Assembly (NCBI GenBank): GCA_945883755.1
Contig: CAMCXX010000008.1
Coordinates: forward strand, 1 to 34,978
Reading direction: 5' to 3'
From: Bifidobacterium breve
GTDB taxonomy: Bacteria; Actinomycetota; Actinomycetes; Nanopelagicales; Nanopelagicaceae
DNA: 34,978 bases
The notes beneath the pieces are model-generated. The model was not told where the DNA came from. It saw only the letters and a program-made list of their open reading frames with translations, and searched no databases. Positions within the stretch are counted from its first letter, which is position 1. Each line of letters begins with the position of its first letter. Shown in pieces: positions 29,708-34,978 of this stretch. The position numbers and the translations under genes are program-made.

Positions 29708-32296
29708 TTAGTGAGCTGCTAGATCCCAACTTTCACCAAATCCAATATTTACATCCAGTTTAACTTTAAGTTTAAATGCATTTGCCATCTGCTCTCGCAC
29801 AACCGTTTCCAGAATTTGTGCTTCATCTGGCATTACTTCAAAAATTAGCTCATCATGAACTTGCAGTAGTGGACGAGATTTTAAACTTTTCTCAAGTAAT
29901 TGCTGATTAATATTTAGCAAAGCAATTTTGATTATGTCAGCTGCTGAGCCTTGGATAGGTGCATTCAACGCTGCTCGTTCTGCAATCTCTCTGCGCTGGC
30001 GATTATCATGATTTAGATCTGGCAGATAACGACGTCGTCCAAGAATAGTTTCGGTGTAACCCTTCTGCCTTGCTTCGATTACAACTGTTTTTAAGTAATC
30101 GCGGATACCACCAAATCTTTCAAAGTATGTGCTCATTAGTTTTGAAGCTTGGGTTGGATCGATATCCAATGTTTGAGATAGACCAAATGAAGATAGGCCA
30201 TAGGCCAAGCCATATGACATCGCTTTAATAGTTCGACGCATTTCAGCATCAACTTCAGTGGGTTTAACCCCAAAAACTAAGGCACCAACAGTTGAATGTA
30301 GATCCTCTCCTGATTCAAATGCCTTAATTAATCCTTCATCATTTGAAAGGTGCGCCATTATGCGCATCTCAATTTGACTGTAATCAGCGGTTAATAACTG
30401 TGTATATGGATGTTGAGCGACAAAACATCCGCGAATGTGTCGACCTTCATCGGTACGAACTGGAATATTTTGTAAATTTGGTTCAGTTGATGAAAGTCTT
30501 CCCGTTGCCGCAACCGTTTGCTGAAAGGTGGTATGAATTCGACCATCATTAGCGGTAGCAGAGATCAAACCCTCAACAGTGGTTTGTAATTTGCTGCTCT
30601 CTCTTATTCGCATTAAATGTTGCAATATCGGGTGGTTTGTCTTGTTTAGTAACCAATTCAAACTTTCGGCATCGGTAGTAAAACCAGTTTTAATCTTCTT
30701 AGTTTTTGGAAGTTTTAACTCATCAAAGAGAACTACTTGAAGCTGTTTGGGAGAAGCGGCGTTGAACTCGTGCCCCGCCACCTTGTATGCAGCCTCTGTC
30801 TGCTCTTTCACTATCGCGGCAAAATCTAGTGACAACTCTTTAAGTTTTGCCGCATCAACTGCAATTCCAATCTTTTCCAGTTGCGCCAATGCGATCAGGG
30901 TTGGAATTTCGATTTTTTCATAAAGTTCAACCATCTCCTTATTACTTAACTCCGTAAATAAGATTTCATGCAAAGCGTAGATCCATCCGGCAGCTTTCGG
31001 TTGAAAAGATTCAAATAAGCCATCTTGATCAATCTGGATTCCAAGTAAACGTTGAGCCAAATCATTGATCTCTAGATTTCTACTTCCAGGATTATTTAAG
31101 TAAGCCAAAATCTCTACATCTGATTTCAAGCCATTTAAGTTAAACTGCTTAATGAGCCATTTCGCTCCATGCACAATCTTCTTAATCTTCGAATCATTAA
31201 TCCAGTCACCGATATCACTATCTGTTGCTTCGTAAATATTAAGTGGGTCAATTGCAATCGAATACCTAATCAAATTACCCTCAACAACCTCAATATGAAT
31301 AGACACTGGATTTTTTGTCGTGGCTACCTTGGTTGAAATTTCGGCTGAGGTACAAAGAGTTACTGCGGGTTCTAGCGCCCTAACAATTGGTGCTTCAACA
31401 CCTATTTGCGGAAGAACCTTTATGCGCTCCTTAAGCGCTTTGATCTCAAGTTCATCAAATATCTTATTTGTTGCATTTATATCAAAGCCTTGCCAGGTGA
31501 GCTCCTGAATTTGCACCTTGAGCTCTACATTACTTAGCAATTGTGTGAGTTCACGATTTAACTTAACTGAATCAATATTTTCACGCAATGCCTGGCCTAC
31601 CTTGCCAGTTATTTGATCGGCATGTGACAACAACTCTGTCAGCGATCCGTAATCAACAATCCATTTGGTAGCGGTTTTTTCACCTACGCCGGGAAGTGAA
31701 GGGAGGTTGTCACTTGGATCCCCGCGCAGGGCGGCAAAGTCTGCATACTGTGCAGCAGTAAGTCCATATTTTTCAAAGAGTGCATCTGGCGTCATTCGAA
31801 TCATCTCAGTAACGCCTTTTTTAGGGTATAGAACTGTAGTTTGTTGATTTACTAATTGAAATGCATCTCTATCCCCCGTACAGATTGAGACTTTAAAATC
31901 TTCAAGTTCGGCGCGCTTAGCAAAGGTTGCGATGATGTCATCCGCTTCAAATCCTTCAACTGCAAAGTATTTAATGCCAAAGGCGGTGATCAACTCATTT
32001 ATGTGACTGAGCTGGGATCGGAACTCATCAGGAGTGCTACTTCGCTGAGCTTTATACTCAGGAAATCTTTCGCTTCTAAATGTTTTTCGAGAAACATCCA
32101 AGGCAACCGCGATATGAGTCGGCCGCTCTTCCTTGAGTAAATTTATAATCATTGAGGCAAAGCCGTAAATTGCATTTGTTGGTTGTCCATTTGAACTACG
32201 AAAATTGTCGGCAGGTAAGGCATAAAATGCTCGGTAGGCCATTGAGTGGCCATCAATCAGCAGTAGATGTTGCTTCCTTATATCCCCCGAACTCAT
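29708..32296 (-). CDS. polA: DNA polymerase I
   Basis: Pol I fills repair gaps and removes RNA primers. The 862-residue protein has an intact 5' nuclease (LLLIDGHSMAYRAFYAL, EADDIIAT, CTGDRDAFQLV, GDPSDNLPSLPGVGEKTA). The middle 3'-5' exonuclease-like domain has lost its metal-binding residues: the DxE of motif I reads HIE and the motif II Asp is missing. The polymerase domain is complete, with motif A TADYSQIEMR, motif B RRTIKAMSYGLAYG and motif C VHDELIFEV near 813-823. Motif B has Tyr where Escherichia coli has Phe762, which is common in actinobacteria. No Shine-Dalgarno precedes the ATG. Confidence 0.96.
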   Translation of the reverse strand: MSSGDIRKQHLLLIDGHSMAYRAFYALPADNFRSSNGQPTNAIYGFASMIINLLKEERPTHIAVALDVSRKTFRSERFPEYKAQRSSTPDEFRSQLSHINELITAFGIKYFAVEGFEADDIIATFAKRAELEDFKVSICTGDRDAFQLVNQQTTVLYPKKGVTEMIRMTPDALFEKYGLTAAQYADFAALRGDPSDNLPSLPGVGEKTATKWIVDYGSLTELLSHADQITGKVGQALRENIDSVKLNRELTQLLSNVELKVQIQELTWQGFDINATNKIFDELEIKALKERIKVLPQIGVEAPIVRALEPAVTLCTSAEISTKVATTKNPVSIHIEVVEGNLIRYSIAIDPLNIYEATDSDIGDWINDSKIKKIVHGAKWLIKQFNLNGLKSDVEILAYLNNPGSRNLEINDLAQRLLGIQIDQDGLFESFQPKAAGWIYALHEILFTELSNKEMVELYEKIEIPTLIALAQLEKIGIAVDAAKLKELSLDFAAIVKEQTEAAYKVAGHEFNAASPKQLQVVLFDELKLPKTKKIKTGFTTDAESLNWLLNKTNHPILQHLMRIRESSKLQTTVEGLISATANDGRIHTTFQQTVAATGRLSSTEPNLQNIPVRTDEGRHIRGCFVAQHPYTQLLTADYSQIEMRIMAHLSNDEGLIKAFESGEDLHSTVGALVFGVKPTEVDAEMRRTIKAMSYGLAYGLSSFGLSQTLDIDPTQASKLMSTYFERFGGIRDYLKTVVIEARQKGYTETILGRRRYLPDLNHDNRQRREIAERAALNAPIQGSAADIIKIALLNINQQLLEKSLKSRPLLQVHDELIFEVMPDEAQILETVVREQMANAFKLKVKLDVNIGFGESWDLAAH

Positions 32297-32302
32297 ATTG
32301 GG

Positions 32303-32308
32303 ATCTTA
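32303..32308 (-). promoter_or_regulatory. possible leaderless -10 box of polA
   Basis: TAAGAT on the minus strand is followed by six bases and the polA ATG. There is no ribosome-binding site in between, so the mRNA may start at or next to the start codon. Confidence 0.4.
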
Positions 32309-32334
32309 ATTGCCAAAGATCATCATTGTCGGGA

Positions 32335-32340
32335 TAAACT
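32335..32340 (+). promoter_or_regulatory. possible leaderless -10 box of the thioesterase
   Basis: TAAACT ends seven bases before ATG 32348. TTGCCA lies 19 bases upstream of the box. No ribosome-binding site is present. Confidence 0.4.
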
Positions 32341-32347
32341 TCCCGCC

Positions 32348-32752
32348 ATGAGTGATTTCTTAGAAGTAATTAAGGCTCGCGGTAGTGGTGCCCTTGATAA
32401 AAAAATGGGAATTGAAATTCTCGAGGCATCCCCTAATCGGCTAGTAGGAAAAATGCCGGTTGAAGGAAATACGCAACCAATCGGATTACTTCATGGTGGC
32501 GCTAATGTAGTTCTTGCTGAATCTTTGGGATCGATCGGCACTCAATTACATGCTGGTCCTAATCGAAAAATTGTTGGCGTGGATATCAACGCCACCCACC
32601 ATAAATCAGCGACAGCTGGTTTTGTTACGGGAGTAGCCACAGCAATCTCTCTGGGAAAGACTATGTGCAGTTATGAGATTGTAATCAGTAATGATGCGGG
32701 TGAAAGAACCTGCACGGCGAGAATTACCTGTTTGATTCTTGCCGAAAGATAG
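32348..32752 (+). CDS. hotdog-fold thioesterase, YdiI/MenI-like
   Basis: This 134-residue protein is a PaaI-type acyl-CoA thioesterase. The segment PIGLLHGGANVVLAESLGS closely matches Escherichia coli YdiI (MenI), with His49 and the catalytic Glu58. VGVDINATHHKSA and the final ARITCLIL strand also fit. YdiI hydrolyses 1,4-dihydroxy-2-naphthoyl-CoA in menaquinone synthesis, but close relatives act on other acyl-CoAs, so the substrate is open. The frame is open from 32267, inside the divergent polA; the ATG at 32348 gives the normal N-terminus MSDFLEVIKARG. Divergence from polA is, as I recall, common in actinobacteria. Confidence 0.88.
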   Translation: MSDFLEVIKARGSGALDKKMGIEILEASPNRLVGKMPVEGNTQPIGLLHGGANVVLAESLGSIGTQLHAGPNRKIVGVDINATHHKSATAGFVTGVATAISLGKTMCSYEIVISNDAGERTCTARITCLILAER

Positions 32753-32859
32753 GCCTAGGGTTATTGTGTGCCTCTACCTTTTCAACCTCGGCAGCACCTT
32801 TGACCTAGGTATATGGATCACTAACGGCGGTTGTTACAGGAAGAGTTTCTAATTAACAA

Positions 32860-32864
32860 GGGAG
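32860..32864 (+). promoter_or_regulatory. ribosome-binding site that fixes the livH GTG start
   Basis: GGGAG in AAGGGAG lies eight bases before GTG 32873. The ATG at 32831 has no such site, so the GTG is preferred. The 120-bp gap before it has no promoter I would defend. Confidence 0.6.
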
Positions 32865-32872
32865 AGTTGCTT

Positions 32873-34186
32873 GTGATAAAAATTAGCTCCCTGGCTACGG
32901 TTTCATTCTCAAAAAAAGCCACCTACTCTCTTCTGTTTGTACTAATCATCAGTATCTTCTCCTTTGGAGTTTCGCTTAGCCCTGCAACTGCAGCGCAAGC
33001 TGATGAGGCTGTTCTATATGGAGTGGTCACAGATAAAGATGATTTGGCGTTACCTGGTATTGGAATTTCCGTAATTGGACCAGATGGATTTGAGGATCAG
33101 GTATTAACTGATGCTGAAGGTGCATGGCGGATTGTCACCAAAGCCACAGGAGCATATGAAATTTCCATAGATGAGAACTCACTACCTGAAGGTCAGGGAT
33201 TAACTAATCCAGAGCGGGCTACCGTAAAAGTATCGGTCTTTATGCTTGGTATAGATCTAGCAATTCAATTTCCAGTTGGTGTAGGAGTTGTGAAAGCTAC
33301 GCGATTAGAGCGAGCACCACAGCTTGCACTAGATGGTTTAATTCTTGGTTTGATTATCGCCTTAGCTGCTCTTGGTCTAAATTTGATTTTTGGTACAACT
33401 GGCCTGACAAACTTTGCACATGGTGAAATTTTGACCATGGGTGGCATTGTTACCTATTACCTAAGCTCAAATTTTGGTGTCCCTGTAATTATTGCGATAC
33501 CACTTGCGATCTTAATCACCGCTGCTGTAGCGGGATGGGCGCAGAATCAATACCTATGGAAACCGTTGCGAAAAAGAGGCACTGGTTTAATTGCAATGCT
33601 GGTAGTTTCAATTGGTTTTGCGATATTTGTTAGATACTTCTTCTTATTTATATTTGGTGGTGACACTGAGCAGTTACCAGAGTATGCCGGTCAAGCAGGT
33701 CTTGATTTGGGGTTAGTAAGCATTACGCCAAAATCCATCATCACTACATTTTTTGCCATCATATTTTTAATTTTAGCCACTCTTTGGTTGTTAAAGACAA
33801 AGATGGGTAAGGCTAGTCGCGCCGTTGCAGACAATCCTGCTTTAGCTTCTGCCTCCGGCATTGATGTAGAAAAGGTAATTAAATCGGTTTGGATTTTAGG
33901 AGCTGCCCTTGCTGCGTACGCCGGTATTATCTTGACAACAAATCAAGGTGTGAGCTTCTTAATGGGTCAGGACACCTTGTTATTGATATTCGCCGCTGTA
34001 ACCCTAGGAGGCTTGGGCACAGCAAATGGTGCATTAATTGGCTCACTGATAATTGGTTTGATGGTGCAACTATCGACACTATTTATACCAACTGAGCTGA
34101 AGTATGTGGGAGCGCTAGTTGTCTTAATTTTGATTCTGATCATCAGGCCTCAAGGAATTCTTGGCAAGAAAGACAGGATCGGATAA
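32873..34186 (+). CDS. livH: LivH-type permease with secreted N-terminal beta-sandwich domain
   Basis: This is a branched-chain amino-acid ABC permease (BPD_transp_2) of 437 residues from GTG 32873; typical LivH is near 300. The extra N-terminus has a basic start, a hydrophobic core (YSLLFVLIISIFSFGVSL) and an ATAA-Q cleavage-like site near residue 41. A segment at about 45-105 then reads VLYGVVTDKDDLALPGIGIS ... TDAEGAWRI ... GAYEISI, the pattern of carboxypeptidase-regulatory-like folds. The permease begins near 150 (GLILGLIIALAALGLNLIFG, then GLTNFAHGE) and contains the ATPase-contacting loop ASRAVADNPALASASGID. The membrane domain would place the extra domain outside the cell. It directly precedes livM. 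The transported substrate may be amino acids, amides or urea-like compounds. Confidence 0.88.
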   Translation: MIKISSLATVSFSKKATYSLLFVLIISIFSFGVSLSPATAAQADEAVLYGVVTDKDDLALPGIGISVIGPDGFEDQVLTDAEGAWRIVTKATGAYEISIDENSLPEGQGLTNPERATVKVSVFMLGIDLAIQFPVGVGVVKATRLERAPQLALDGLILGLIIALAALGLNLIFGTTGLTNFAHGEILTMGGIVTYYLSSNFGVPVIIAIPLAILITAAVAGWAQNQYLWKPLRKRGTGLIAMLVVSIGFAIFVRYFFLFIFGGDTEQLPEYAGQAGLDLGLVSITPKSIITTFFAIIFLILATLWLLKTKMGKASRAVADNPALASASGIDVEKVIKSVWILGAALAAYAGIILTTNQGVSFLMGQDTLLLIFAAVTLGGLGTANGALIGSLIIGLMVQLSTLFIPTELKYVGALVVLILILIIRPQGILGKKDRIG

Positions 34187-34978
34187 ATGGATTTCCTTTT
34201 CATAATTCAGCAAACCCTTGGCGCCACAATTGGTGTTAATACCATCATCTTCGCTTTAGCTGCGATCGGCCTAAATATGCACTTCGGTTACACCGGCTTA
34301 CTTAACTTCGGCCAAGCTGGATTTTTAGCGGTCGGCGCCTACTCAGTTGCAGTTTCAGTGGAGACCTACGGAGTTCCACTTTTCATCTCATTTTTGATTG
34401 GTATTTTTAATTCAGTGCTCTTTGCGTTGATCCTAGGTATTCCTACACTTCGCCTTCGAGCAGATTATCTAGCAATAGTCACAATTGCCGCGGCTGAAAT
34501 TATTCGAAAGGTTACCCGATCTGCCACATTTAATGATGTGCTCGGTGGCTCAGATGGAATTAGTGGAAAATTTGGTAAAGATTTCTTTGATTTTAATCCA
34601 TTTAAATCAGGGCTAGAAACATCAATCATTAGATTTAGCGCAAATGATCTCTGGGTAGTAATCGTTGGCTGGGTAATTGTTGCGATTATTACCTTCCTAA
34701 TGTGGGTGATGGTCAACTCCCCTTGGGGTCGGGTATTGAAGGCGATCCGTGAGGATGAGGATGCGGTCCGATCATTAGGAAAGAATGTGTATCTCTATAA
34801 GATGCAATCTTTAATAATTGGTGGCGTGATTGGCTCGATTGCCGGCTTTGTATATGCACTCTCGCGTCAATCTGTACAGCCAGATAATTACAGCACCGCT
34901 CTAACATTCTTCGCCTATACAGTTTTAATCCTCGGTGGTGCCGCCCGGGTCTTCTCACCAATTATTGGTGCAATGATC
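34187..34978 (+). CDS. livM: LivM-type permease (partial, runs off the window)
   Basis: An open frame begins at ATG 34187, immediately after the livH TAA stop (34184-34186), and continues for 264 codons to the window edge. The protein starts MDFLFIIQQTLGATIG and has the LivM signature GYTGLLNFGQAGFLAVGAYS, LGIPTLRLRADYLAIVTIA, LGGSDGI and the ATPase-contacting loop AIREDEDAVRSLGKN. About seven hydrophobic segments are visible. Together with livH it would form the membrane channel; the ATPases livG and livF and a binding protein are expected further along. The 3' end is outside the window. Confidence 0.93.
   Translation, partial: MDFLFIIQQTLGATIGVNTIIFALAAIGLNMHFGYTGLLNFGQAGFLAVGAYSVAVSVETYGVPLFISFLIGIFNSVLFALILGIPTLRLRADYLAIVTIAAAEIIRKVTRSATFNDVLGGSDGISGKFGKDFFDFNPFKSGLETSIIRFSANDLWVVIVGWVIVAIITFLMWVMVNSPWGRVLKAIREDEDAVRSLGKNVYLYKMQSLIIGGVIGSIAGFVYALSRQSVQPDNYSTALTFFAYTVLILGGAARVFSPIIGAMI

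Noticed and set aside
32753-32830. CCTAGG near 32754 and the palindrome ACCTAGGT at 32803-32810 upstream of livH, with a TTGACC nearby
   Set aside because: The TTGACC has no convincing -10 box at the right distance, and short CCTAGG palindromes are too simple to call an operator without conservation.
34465-34961. Minus-strand frames of 82 and 83 codons at the right end
   Set aside because: They are antisense to livM, which is clearly the coding strand.

Overview
The window is a dense, AT-leaning (GC in the low forties by eye) actinobacterial core-genome segment with very short or overlapping gene junctions. An actinobacterium is indicated by RbpA, WhiA, the sufR-B-D-Rieske-C-S-U-T operon, the ctaA-tkt-tal-pgi block and the order secG-tpiA-pgk-gap-whiA-yvcK-rapZ-uvrC-uvrA-uvrB-coaE-rpsA-polA. 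As I recall it, this follows the order of the SCO1919-SCO2003 region of Streptomyces coelicolor with most intervening genes removed. Low GC, compaction and a branched-chain amino-acid importer suggest a streamlined planktonic lineage such as the freshwater acI group (Nanopelagicales). That placement is inference; a marker-gene tree would settle it.

Layout. 1-191: 3' end of a DUF3099 membrane protein gene (+). 183-2054: ABC exporter (-). 2076-8395: iron-sulfur cluster assembly operon on the minus strand, transcribed sufR, sufB, sufD, Rieske ferredoxin, sufC, sufS, sufU, sufT. 8443-14020: plus-strand operon ctaA, tkt, tal, pgi. 14017-17704: minus-strand gap, pgk, tpiA, secG, rbpA. 17796-28055: minus-strand coaE, uvrB, uvrA, uvrC, rapZ, yvcK, whiA, nearly all coupled or within a few bases of each other. 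28142-29482: rpsA with its own promoter and a strong terminator. 29708-32296: polA. 32348-32752: divergent hotdog thioesterase. 32873-34978: livH and the start of livM, running off the window.

Function. The SUF genes build Fe-S clusters, and SufR probably senses cluster supply and represses the operon through a CAAC-N6-GTTG site at 8320-8333. The central block supplies lower glycolysis and the non-oxidative pentose phosphate branch. The zwf-opcA-pgl genes usually found beside tal and pgi in actinobacteria are absent here, as is ctaB between ctaA and tkt. The excision-repair genes uvrABC share an operon with coaE and the rapZ-yvcK-whiA trio.

I see no rRNA, tRNA, CRISPR, insertion sequence, prophage or broken gene. 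No stretch over 300 bases lacks a gene; the longest gap is 29483-29707 (225 bp). I did not find a clear new biological system. The most interesting items are the SufR-type operator, a LivH permease carrying a secreted beta-sandwich domain, the local gene losses, and an inverted repeat at the probable transcription start of gap.
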